64,000 nt of DNA, taken from positions 12,085,001 to 12,149,000 of the forward strand of contig CM075351.1 of the NCBI GenBank assembly GCA_037693485.1, in the 5' to 3' direction. Both the position numbers and the translations under genes were made by a program. The stretch is from Kitagawia praeruptora. Taxonomy: Eukaryota > Streptophyta > Magnoliopsida > Apiales > Apiaceae. The notes below the pieces were generated by a model. That model was not told where the DNA came from and made no database searches. It saw only the letters and a program-made list of their open reading frames with translations. Numbering within the stretch: the stretch's first letter is position 1; each line of letters begins with the position of its first letter. Of the stretch, positions 45,828 through 56,419 are shown piece by piece.

Positions 45828-46842
45828 GGCAAGTTCTCAAATGAGACCCCCCTTATAATGAGAACTGAGACCAAATCTCGGTCCTCTATTTTTAAAGTTA
45901 TCTTTTAATCCCGACCATATATCTGTTATCAACATATCATCTATTCCACCCCCCATTTAACTGCTTTTTTATCATTGACCCACCTCATCACATATACGTA
46001 TACATATAAACATATTCTTCATCTTCCCAACGATCACACTTTCTTTCCGGCAAATTCATGTAATCTCCGACAAGTTCGTACTTATTTTTTGTGTTGTATC
46101 TCTTCATTTCTTCCATATTATCTATTTCATGTCTCGAAACAAAACTTTAATAAGTTTATATTAACACCGTCGTCAAGTTTTTTAATGGCTGAAACGTGTC
46201 ATCAAAAGGTTTAATCGACGATGATTCAAAAAATACCAACAAAGTCGTTGAAGTGGTGGAATTAGTTTGAATATTCAAGCCTTTGATTTGATCTTGTCAA
46301 AAGAAAATGGATATGAGAAATTCAAGGAGACGCGTGAAGGAAGAGGTGAAGATGGGAAATGGAGGAAGTACAACCTAAGAGAGAAGAGAAATGTGTTTTG
46401 CCCGGATCTGAATTTTTTTCTTGATTTGCATTCAAAAATTTTGGTGATTTGCATTCGGATTTTGGTGATTTGCATAGAATTTTTATGATTTCTGTTCAGT
46501 TTTTGGTGATTCGTGTATAATTAAGGTGCTTTGTTTATCAATTTGTTGACTGTATGTTGGTGACCCTGTGTTGGTAATTTGTATTTTGGTGATTTTAGTT
46601 TGAATTAGTGATTTTAATTTAAGTTGAATGACCATTTGGTGGTGGTGCACAGTGAAGTTGTTTTTGTTGTTGAATTTGGTATTGTTGTTGTTGCGATGGT
46701 GATGAAGTGTAGTACGAGTGGTGGGGATAGTGCGGGATAATCGGATATGATATATATGTATGTATTAACTTTTTTTTTAATAAAATTAATAATAGGGTCT
46801 CAATTCTCACTATAAGGAGGGTCTCATTGGAGCAGCTCCCTA
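45826..46842. mobile_element. TIR element E6
   Basis: The ends are TAGGCAAGTTCTCAAATGAG and, reverse complemented, CTAGGGAGCTGCTCCAATGA, both continuing GACCC..CTTATA.TGAGAA. The interior has GGTGATTT words (46440-46620). It abuts E7 at 46841, the right end of one meeting the left end of the next. The short plus-strand frames inside are not convincing. Confidence 0.75.
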
Positions 46843-49050
46843 GGGCTACTCTAATGAGACCCCTGTTATAGTGAGAACTGCACATTGGGCCACCTAAAAA
46901 AGCCCAATAAACACGCGTATTCTCTCCCCCTGCTTCTCTGCTCCTTCTCGCTCAATCAACCTCACCTCCGACCACTCCGCACCACCGGCCTCCGTCAACA
47001 ACATTCACCTCCAATCAACCACGCTGCCACCATATTCAACCTCACCTCCGAACATGCTACCACCACCGGAACTACACATCACCGCCCACACCATCACCTC
47101 ACTACCATACCACCACCGTCGTTACCACCATCACACCATAACCACCATCACTCCACAACCACCACACCACAAACCACATATCACCAAATCACCACCACTC
47201 CTATCACCCACAGAATCACTAATTTTCGGTCGAAATCACCAAAAACTCAAAGCAAATCACCAAAAATTCAAAGCAAATCACCAAAAAAATTCAATACAAA
47301 TCATCAAATATTCGAGCATAAATCATCAAAAAAAAATCCAGATCTGAGACAAGACAAGTCACAACACCACCATCTCCGGTCCCCCACCACCACCACCACT
47401 ACTAACTACCTGCTCATTTCAGGTTTATGATGAGTTTTTCAGTCAAGTTTCCACTTTCTTTTTCATCATAAATCAAGTGCTCACCGGACGAAGGTCGAAC
47501 CAAGGAGCTCGTCGGAGGAAGACGATAGAGATGGTGCCCCTGCGGGGCTAGACGTAAATCAAACTCAAATTACTGAAATTTATAAACAAATCACTATTTC
47601 TTTTAGCCAAATCACTAAATATTTTGAAAGCAATTCCTTAAAAACTTTCAAATTTGTATGTATACTATCGCAAATCACTGATTGTTTTTGAAAAGAACTT
47701 CGATTATCGAAGCATTTATGACCGTCAATGATGGAAGAGAGATGAAGATGGAGAGGAGATATACGTATGTATACATGTGTATATAGATACGGTATGTATA
47801 TATGATGATGATGATTTTGCTGGAATCATTGAGAAGAACGACGGTGGAAGAGGGGCTGATGACCGGTTCCGATGCCAGTGCCGGTGGGGTGGGGTGGGGT
47901 GGGAGGTGGGAGGTGGAAGGGGGGAGGGAGTGGGGGTCGGGGGTAGGAAATTGACACAGTACGTACTATAATTAGATTAGATTGTTGGGGTAATATAATA
48001 TAGGTTTTTGCTCAAGTGAGAACCACTTATTTTGGTGAGATATGAGATCTAATCTCATCCCTTCATTTTAATCTAATCTAATGGCCCCGCTAGGGGCACC
48101 CACATTAATAACCTACACCCTCAAACACACTAACCCCCCTGATGATGTCATAAATATTTTTTTTTAAAAAAAAATTGAAATTTTTTTTTTTGAAAAAAAT
48201 CTGGAAAAAATTTTCTGATGACGTCATCCTGGCGAATTTTTTACAAAATCTGGTGATTTTTTACGAAATCTGGTGATTTTTGTTGAATTCTGGTGATTTT
48301 TTACGAAATCTGGTGATTTGTTTTTATATCTAACAAAACGCGAAAACTAATTCAAAAATTTTTTAATTAAAATTTTTAAATTTTAATTAAAAAATTTAAT
48401 TTGTATTCCCACTTGTTTTCAACGGTTAACCTTTGGGGTTCAACGTTTCCATTTTGGGTTTAGAAATATTCGGAACGACGAATAAACCGTATACGAACTT
48501 AGGGTTTAGGGTTGTTTACAACCATAAATCCTAGACCCTAAACCCTAACTTATCCTGATTTTTAAACGCGTTAGCGTTTAAAAATCAGGCCGCCGGATAC
48601 AATTTTTAATTAAAATTTTTAAATTATATCTGTATTGGCTCGAGATTTCAACGGTTAACCTTTGGGGTTCAACGTTTCCATTTTGGGTTTTAGAAATATT
48701 CGGAACGACGAATAAACCGTATATATTTAGGAGAAAAAAGCGTTATAAAAAATCACCAGATTTTGTAAAAATCACCAGAATTCAATAAAAAAATCACCAG
48801 ATTTTGTAAAAAAATCACCAATATGACCTCGGAATTTTTTTCAAAAATTTTTTTTTTTTCAAATTTTTTTTTTAATTTTTTAAATTTTTTTTTAAAAATT
48901 AAATAAATTATATTTATGACATCATCATGACGTGGGTTCTCATGGTTCTCATAATAAGAGGGTTCTCATTGGAGCCCGACTCATATAATATAAAATGGAA
49001 AGGTCTCAGTTCTCACTATAATGGGGGTCTCATTTGAGCACTTGCCTATA
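46841..49050. mobile_element. TIR element E7, same family as E6, with E8 nested inside
   Basis: The left end is TAGGGCTACTCTAATGAGAC; the right end, reverse complemented from 49002-49050, is TAGGCAAGTGCTCAAATGAG. The interior has CCACCACC-rich DNA, AAATCACC words (47160-47300), and at 47533-47548 the box GGTGCCCCTGCGGGGC in the same context as E2 (GAGGAAGACGATA before it). E8 occupies about 48000-48983. Confidence 0.75.
48000..48983. mobile_element. TIR element E8, relative of E4, nested in E7
   Basis: The left end GTTTTTGCTCAAGTGAGAAC is nearly that of E4 and continues with GGTGAGATATGAGATCTAAT. The right end, reverse complemented, is GGGCTCCAATGAGAACCC. TATAATATA-type flanks on both sides suggest a TA-rich target. 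The interior has GGTGATTT words (48240-48320) mirrored by AATCACC words (48750-48830), a 76-bp direct repeat (48418-48493 / 48647-48723), a perfect hairpin (48554-48589) and telomere-like TTTAGGG words. Confidence 0.7.
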
Positions 49051-49771
49051 TACATAAATATGAAATATGAATACTAAATGTGATTTTATAAATGCTCCAA
49101 TTGTTAAGTATAAAAAAGTGATTTATGCGTATTTTTGGTGATTTATTTATATTTTATAAATATGCAATATAAATAAAAAATTATTTTAATAATTGCACAT
49201 AAATTTAAGTAAAAAAAGGGTGATTTGTTTGAAATTTGCAATGATTTGTGTGTACATTTTATAAAACTCCAAAATAAACAAGAAGTATTACTTTTTTAAT
49301 ACCATAACAAATCACTATTTTATATCAATACAAACACATAAATCACTAAATTCAAATATACAACGAAAGGTAATACGTAATTTAGATACATACACTAGTA
49401 ATCACCAAAATTTTCAACATTATTTTATAAAAATAGTATATTTTAAATAATAAAAAAACCATATGTATCATACAAATCGCCATCTATGAGCAACAAATCA
49501 TCAGTTTATAACTCCCAACAAATCACCCAAATCAGCATACTATCTTGAGACATGTAGTAGATTCTTTCAAAGCTCAATACTAGTAAGACAAATCACTATC
49601 TCACATGAACAGATCACCGAAATTAACATACTAACAATAAGACAACACTATATGGGAACATTAAAAAAAACCCTAAATTGTAAAATAATATTGCCCTACC
49701 AAAATAATGAAAAATCATCTTGTTCTAATCGATTTTGAAACGAACTAAGTTATTTAAGTGTACAAAATCAA
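49051..49771. other. AT-rich spacer with scattered ATCAC words
   Basis: No gene or defined element. GTGATTT and AAATCAC words continue at about 49130, 49220, 49310, 49390, 49465-49530 and 49580-49620. This may be the decayed interior of another member of the E-series. I could not find its ends. Confidence 0.5.
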
Positions 49772-51246
49772 GGGGGTGGTATTCAATATCAACTTTTAAT
49801 GACTTTTAAGGATTTTAAAAATCATGTGTTATTCAATTCTAACTTTTAAAGAGTATTTAAAAGTATGGTGTTATTGAATTAAGACTTTTAAAAAGTCATT
49901 AAAAGTAAGATGTATTCAATTTAAACTTTTAAGAACTCGTTAAATGTAGACTGATATTCAAAAAGTCATGAATTTGCAATGACAATTACATTTAATGACT
50001 TTTTATGACTTTTAACTTAAAATATAACTAGAGATCTAATGTGAAAAGTCATGAGGTTTGGGATAAGATTTCACATGACTTTTAAATTATTATTTTATTT
50101 TCTTCAATTTCATTTCTATCAGAATTTTGTCATTTCTCTTTCACAAATAGAATATATTCTCTCTTAAATTATGAACGATGGTTATTATCCCTTTGATTTT
50201 TTTTTTGTCAAATATTATCTCTTTGATTTGACCGATTTACTTTTTAACTTGAAAGTTTTTAGCTTTTACTATCTTTTTATTTTGATTTAAGTTTAATTAT
50301 TGTGTATTTATTATGAATGTTAAGATTGTTAATGTTCATATTAACACATATTCATTTGCAAAAAAAAATATTAAATCCTTTTTTACTAATCTTTATTTTT
50401 ATTTTAAATTTAAACTATATTGATGTTGGAGAATAAAATTCTACTTTTTACTTGATTTTATACCATTTGGATATTTGACAAGTCTAACCAAAGGGATCCC
50501 CTTTGGTTGGATTTCTATTTGTATTAATTATTAATTATATAATTTTCATTTCGTTTAGATTTTGTTGTAAATTTTTTTACTTTACTTAAAAATTCTATTT
50601 TATGAATTTTAATGTCGTCTTTTTCTCTCACGTGCGCTTGAAGTTCATGATCTTTAGATGTTTATTTTCCGACAATAAATTCTTATTGTCTAAAATTTCC
50701 GGGAATACATTGCCAATCCTTCGGTTAGATGATAAACCTTTGAAGATCTTTTCCTCAGTTACTATGCCTCTAGTTCTTTCAACCTTTCGCCTATGATAAC
50801 GGCTAAAGTTGCAGTATACAATGTCCGCAGTGTCCGCTACTGTGGCCTACATACATATATATTCAAGATTAAAAATTAAAAATCAATAATTTAATAATAG
50901 TTTATATTACAATTGTATATATATATATATATATCAATTTTATTGGTGAAGTATCAATAATTCGATCTTCTTGTTATATAATTTTTAATACAAAGTTAAT
51001 ATTTATTACATTTTTTTATATATTACGTATTTATAATTTTATATTCATATTAATATAAGTTATCGATCAAAAGTCATTAAATGTAAGTAAAACTCCTCAA
51101 AAGTCACTATAAAAAAAGTCTGTAAAAGTAATGATGAAATATACAAACTCCATAAAAGTCATTAAAAATTTATCAAATCAACAAAAGTCATTGACTTTTT
51201 AGAAGTCAATAAAAGTCATTTAAAGTTATAATACAATACCACCCCC
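49772..51246. mobile_element. TIR element with GGGGGTGGTATT ends (PIF/Harbinger-like)
   Basis: The left end GGGGGTGGTATTCAAT and the right end (reverse complement GGGGGTGGTATTGTATT) are inverted. CAA follows the right end and precedes the left end (49769-49771, 51247-51249), a 3-bp duplication. Subterminal words AAAAGTCATTAA / TTTAATGACTTTT occur many times at both ends. At 1475 bp it has no transposase. G-rich ends with 3-bp duplications suit PIF/Harbinger, but the duplication CAA is not the usual TWA. A palindrome AACCAAAGGGATCCCCTTTG lies near 50487. Confidence 0.7.
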
Positions 51247-51595
51247 CAAGTGATTTTGCTTATAAGATAGTACAATACCTGAGTAATTGATCATTTGTGT
51301 GGCTTCAATCGATGGAGTTTTCTTCAATTATAAACAATATAATCTACAATTGATGAAACTGAGATGTTGGACTTTATTATTAATAAACTAAATAATAAGA
51401 ACTCGTTTAACTAATACCTATAATATATTTTCTGAATACTAGATATAAATAAAGTGTATAAAAACTCTATTTTACTTCCACTTCTATTCCTCATCATTAA
51501 CCATCTTCGTCGTGAAAATTTTAGTAATTTTGAGTGAGTTTAAATGGATTTTGAGCAATTTGGGTGTTGAATTGAGTAGTTATTGATATCTCGGC
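51247..51595. other. Short unassigned AT-rich spacer
   Basis: No gene seen. The last five bases (TCGGC, 51591-51595) should be the left target duplication of the Tat element; the right copy lies outside the window. Confidence 0.5.
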
Positions 51596-52609
51596 TGTTG
51601 ACGGAGGAATTTGGTAACAACAAAATTCGAGGTACTTCGCCGGAAACAAGATCTACAACGGTGGTTCTTTGCCGAAAAGAGTGGTGGCGTGTGGTGGCTG
51701 TTTGTAATTGGTGGCTGAGATTGATAGGGTTAGTGGCGGCTATTCAGAGCTCTCGACTTTCAACCCCTCAATCGGCCTACGTACCCCGGTATTTATAGGG
51801 GATCAAGCCATACGTAGTTCTTGGAGAGCAAGAAACCCAAATGGGCTTGGATAACGAACCAGCTTCCGGAATGTTCTACTATGAGGCCTAACCACAAAAG
51901 GCCCAAGGCTCATCCAAGATCTCAAGACTTCACGGATAAGGAAACTTCCCCCGTCGAGGACTAGTCCTATCCGCTACCAGCTATTTCTTGATTTCAAGGA
52001 TGCAGGTATAGCCGTGGTTTACCCCAAGTGCAGAACGCATCCCTGTCCCCCGAATGAGAAGCACCCACCAGATAACAGGACAGGTGATCCAGAGCTTTTG
52101 GGTGCAAAGTGCAGGATTACTCCAAAGTTTCCCAATGAGGGCGCGCCCATTGGCTACAGGAACAGAGCTCCCAAAGCACACACCAGAAAGTCCCCATCTT
52201 TCCACCTTAGGGCGCACGGATGCCTCCCTTAGCGTCTAAGAAGGGTCCTTATATCCAGGCAAACCCCTGGAGGCCTTCTGCGACGGACATCCCCCTCCTG
52301 AGATACGACAGGAGGGAATTCTTCAAATTCTAGAATTCCAGCTTGAGTAGAATCCTACCTAAATAGAATCCTCTTTCGAGTAGAATCCTAAGAAAGATTT
52401 CTTTAATGTCTTCTCAAAAAACCACATTGAATCAATTTGTCTCCATACTCTATATTTAGGGCGCGCCCTCTTTATTGAGAAAGAGAGGGCGCGGCCTGAC
52501 TTTTCCCATTTCTGCTAAAACCCTAATTAATACTAGAATTCCCCCAATTTAACATGTATTTGACCCGAATCCATCTTGAAAATACCCGAACCGAATTTTG
52601 GCTATAACA
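51596..52609 (-). repeat. 3' LTR of the Tat element
   Basis: 1014 bp with TGTTGACG and ATAACA ends. It contains GGCGCGCC at 52140-52147 and 52460-52467, plus near-copies at about 52208 and 52487. The partner is 63129-64000. Confidence 0.94.
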
Positions 52610-52622
52610 ACTACCCCCCAAT
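52610..52622 (-). other. Polypurine tract of the Tat element
   Basis: The minus strand reads AATTGGGGGGTAGT directly before the 3' LTR start TGTTATAGCC. Confidence 0.85.
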
Positions 52623-52768
52623 TCCATATGAAATCAGAGATAAAATATGGAATTTTCTTCAAAAATACAAAATTCTCATAGTAGTTCATTAGGGCGCGCC
52701 TTGGAGGAGGGCGCGTCCTCAGAATTCCAACCGGTTTACAGTTGTTATCCACTACCTTTCCAAATCCC

Positions 52769-52776
52769 TATAAATA
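52769..52776 (+). promoter_or_regulatory. TATA box of the antisense gene
   Basis: CCCTATAAATACC on the plus strand, 160 bp inside the 3' LTR border. It is followed about 30 bp on by a CT/CA-rich leader (52800-52926) without any ATG. The leader ends at a consensus donor CAAG|GTACGT (52926/52927). This fits a plant promoter, transcription start and a 5'UTR intron. No expression data. Confidence 0.6.
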
Positions 52777-53297
52777 CCAGCCCATCACTACCACTTTCAT
52801 TTTTTTCACTATTATCTCTGCACTAAAACCCACCACTGGCGATTTTCTTCCTCTCCGGCGAAAATCCGACCAAGTCAATCATTTTCAGTACTTGCTTTCC
52901 ACAAGACTTGATCGATAACTTTCAAGGTACGTTCCTATCCATTTATTTCAAGTGTTTAGCCTGTTTTTTGCTTATACTCGAGATCTCCATTTTGTACTGT
53001 TCGTGTTCTTCATTTTGATTGTATGTATATACGTATATATACTGATTTGATCTGCTTTTCACCCAATTCAAAAGTAAAAAGTTGTTAGCTGACTTTCGCA
53101 CTTCCCATAGGATAGCTACCTTGTGAACGCGCCGTATACTAAGGCCGCGGCCTCGAACCTTTTAAGTTTTTTTTTTTTTAGCCATAGACTTTAAGAATGT
53201 AAACATGAAAATTTCCCTTTTGTTTTTCCTTTTAGATGACATTTCACCATATCTGTTCAGGACGCGCCTTTACATATTTATACCCATCTTTTTTCAG

Positions 53298-55729
53298 CTG
53301 GAGCATTCGAGCGCGTCCTCCCCGTTCCATCCATTTGAAGAATTTAACAGAAGATTAGGCACATATTCACCCCCATCCATTTCATTTCCTCCAGAGCACC
53401 CTACATTTCGTCCCATACCTCCTGAAGATATACCGTACATTATGTCTGAACTTGACGCCATGTCCACCTCTTCTATTGACTCTCTCCATCATGTCTCCTT
53501 ACGATCCACTCCTCAACCCATCATTGACGACTTAATGGAGAATACTGATATTGAACAAACTTCTCATAAAAACAAAACTATTTCTCCTACTGAGAACGAT
53601 GTCAATGATGAAACCCACCATCCTTCTGAGGGCGCGCCTTCTAGTGAAGGCGCTTCTTCAACTGAAGAGAGCTTCAAAAACCCTTACTCTCCTCTTCCAT
53701 CCCCAGTTCCATATGTACACCCCTCAGTCATGAATATTGAAGTTGACCTTGATTGGAGCACCTACGAAGAAGAACTAACTGAAGCAGAGAAAAACATATT
53801 GCGAAAAAACGCTAGGAAGGTTGATTGTGTCGGTATGTCAAGCACAGCTTCTGTAGAGGAAATTGAGTGGTGTATGAAATATTACAACATGAATGGCATA
53901 TGGGGATGCCCCCCTTCCATGATGCGGCCTCATATTTTTAACTATGATTCGGATTTCAAAATTCCTCGAATGGTTTTAACCCCCAAACTAATTGCCCTAG
54001 GAGTGGGCGCGCCTTTACACCCATACTACCAAAAAATCATTGAATGGTATGATGTGGCACCCATTCAGTTATCTCCCAATAGTTATACCCTAGCCGCAGC
54101 ACTTTTCATTCTCTATCATGATGTCAACCATGGAAGAATTTAGCTATTTCTTTAGTATCCGTAAATCTGGCAAAGGATATTTTTACTTTGTGGTTAACAA
54201 GAAACACAATAAGAAAGGATTTTCTGAGGGAAGAATCAGCAACGTCAAAAATAGGAAGGATCCCTTCTTCTATGTTTGGGATGTTATGAGAATTAAAACT
54301 TCTTTTAACTACAATCCAAGTAAGGACGCATCATTTCTCCTTTTATCCTTAGATGTTCTTTTAATAAAACCTTTTCCTTGTATTCAGCTCGCAGAGTAGT
54401 CGATGAGCTTGTGGGCGCGCCTTTACTACGTGCCCAAGTTGGTTTAAATCTTCCCCCTGGGAGTTTTGACACATCTATCCTTGTTACTGAAGAAAACTTA
54501 AAAAGAGTTGGGATACTCTCAAAAGAAGTTGGATCAATCACCCCTTTCCAACGCTTTAGGAAGGGTATACCCATAAAATCCATAACAATTGATGACTCAG
54601 AAGGAACCCTTGATGATTATAATACTTCTTATACTGAGGGTGCGGCCCCAAGTGAGGGCGCGTCTGTTAATGCTGGTAGATCATTGTTAATTATAATTTC
54701 TTATCCCTTGCATTGTAATTACTCCATATTTGTTATATTACTCTCAATTGCTACTTTATATATTCAGGCATGGCAGATCTTCCAAAGGGTTTTGGAATTG
54801 ATGTAGACAACCCCATCGCGGTAAAGCCTGGGAAGGCGTGCCCTCCACGCAGAGATACAAAGAAGGTACCTCTTCCCATCAAGTCACCAAAACGGAAACC
54901 AACTGATGAAGGCAAAGAGGATGCGTCCTCGAAACGCCCGAAAATTACTGAGCTTACTGACCCAACTGTGCAGACATTTCTTGGGGCTGCATCTTCTAAA
55001 TTCTTCTCAGAGGAAGAGGTTAAAGGCTGGTCTTCTCGGCCTGATGAACAAATTGAAAATGTTTTAATTTCTTCAGCCGCACAGCTCCACTTTCATGCTA
55101 ATCATATTAAGGAATCAAATCAAAAAATGAGGGCGCGCCTTTCTCAGCTAGAAACCGAGAACAAAAACATGTCCAAGCAGTTGAAGGGAAAAGATGATCA
55201 ATTCAAGAAAATGAGGTCCGCCAAAGACACTCAAATTGAAAAGCTGAACAATTCAATTAAGTCAATGACTGAGTCCATTGATAAGCTCACTAAGGCCAAT
55301 TCCCTTCTTGAAGAAGATAAAAATAATGGATGGGCCGTTGAGAAAAAAGCTTTACAAAAGTCATCTTTTTCTAGAGGCTTTCGCAATTATGCTTCTGGCT
55401 TTCTTGCTGTTGATCCAGAGTATGACTTCTCCAAGTTTGGTCAAGAGACAGTTGATTGGATTGAAAAATTCAAAATTGATGAAGCGGATGAGATCAAAGC
55501 AAAGAGAATCTCTCTTGGCCTCGAGTTACCTGAAGCAGATGAGGACGCGTCCCCTGATGGGACGCCTATTCTCGAAGACAAAATTCCTACTCCTATTGAG
55601 GAACCAGAGGGTCATCATAACTCTTCTCCTGCTGCAAATGCTGAAAACACCAAAAATGTTGAAGGCATTGAGAATACTGATAAAGAACCTCCATCTAAGG
55701 ACGCGTCCCCTGTTAAAGACGCGCCTTGA
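53298..55729 (+). CDS. Spliced antisense gene of the Tat element (gypsy-associated PF04195-like protein), one frameshift
   Basis: Model: leader intron 52927-53297 (acceptor TTTTTTCAG); exon 53298-54319, first ATG at 53442; intron 54320-54387; exon 54388-54675; intron 54676-54767; exon 54768-55729, stop TGA. Both internal introns keep the frame exactly (phase 1 each) and have GT..AG borders. The middle of the protein (LDWSTYEEELTEAEKN to FFYVWD, about 53740-54290) resembles the 'putative gypsy type transposon' domain PF04195, with MVLTPKLIALGVGAPLHPYY. The last exon has a K/R-rich start, a coiled coil (about 55120-55330) and an acidic tail. The frame breaks by one or two bases near 54125, between LYHDVN and MEEFSYFF, so this copy may be dead. 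GGCGCGCC copies fall in codons for G-A-P or R-A-R-L. Function unknown in the family. Confidence 0.75.
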
Positions 55730-56419
55730 ATATTACGTTTCAATCATTCTAAACTTTTTGGTATTATTTCAAATTTTCTGAGGTGCAGGCCCTCTGTAAA
55801 ACCTTGCAAGTTGTAAACTTTTAATCTCCGCTTTCCTTGACGTTTAAACCTTTAATGCCTTTTGAACTTTACCATGCTCATTATTTTTCCATGTCTTTAC
55901 TTTTCTTATTAAATTTTTCCAACAAGGGCGCGCCCTTAACAGAGGCACAACCTTTTCTTCATAATTTCATTCAAGAAAATGTCTAACTTCGACAAAAAAC
56001 ATGAAAATTCTTCATACATGTTGAGGGCACACCCTAAGGCATTACCCTTTTCAGGATTTCTTTAACTTGTCAATTACTACTTAGCACATCTTCATACATG
56101 TTGAGGGCGCGCCCTAAAAAATGGGCACGACCTCTTATACTTTAATCAAAAATTCTTCAAAATTCTTGAAAAAATGTCTTGATACTTTATTAATCTTCAA
56201 ATAATCTCAAATCTCAACAGAACAAGGGAAGGTATACATGTACTACCTCCCGAGCTAAGGAGAATAAACTTCGAAAAAACGTGGAATAAAAACAGCAAGT
56301 CTCGATTAGAACTAGAGAAGGCGTATGTGTACTACCCCCCTAGACTAGGAGCAGATTTATTTATGCTAGTCTATAACTTAAATATAAGCCTTCATATAAT
56401 AGAGGGCCAAATCCACGCC
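55730..56419. other. Spacer between the convergent antisense gene and pol
   Basis: The 3' ends of the plus-strand gene and minus-strand pol meet here. No gene. It has GGCGCGCC at 55927-55934 and 56106-56113, and a decayed twin GGGCACACCC at 56025-56034. The last two lie in a duplicated context (CTTCATACATGTTGAGGGC at about 56010 and 56090). Any terminators for the two transcripts should be here. Confidence 0.7.

Noticed and set aside
46885..47430. 181-codon plus-strand frame rich in T/H/P/S
   Set aside because: Translation of CCACCA and AAATCACC repeats inside element E7; not protein-like.
48501..48549. Interstitial telomere
   Set aside because: Only about two TTTAGGG-type words per side. 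Too short to call telomeric; kept only as part of the E8 centre.
52014..52239. Plus-strand frames in the Tat LTR, repeated at 63547-63772
   Set aside because: Chance frames duplicated because both LTRs contain them.
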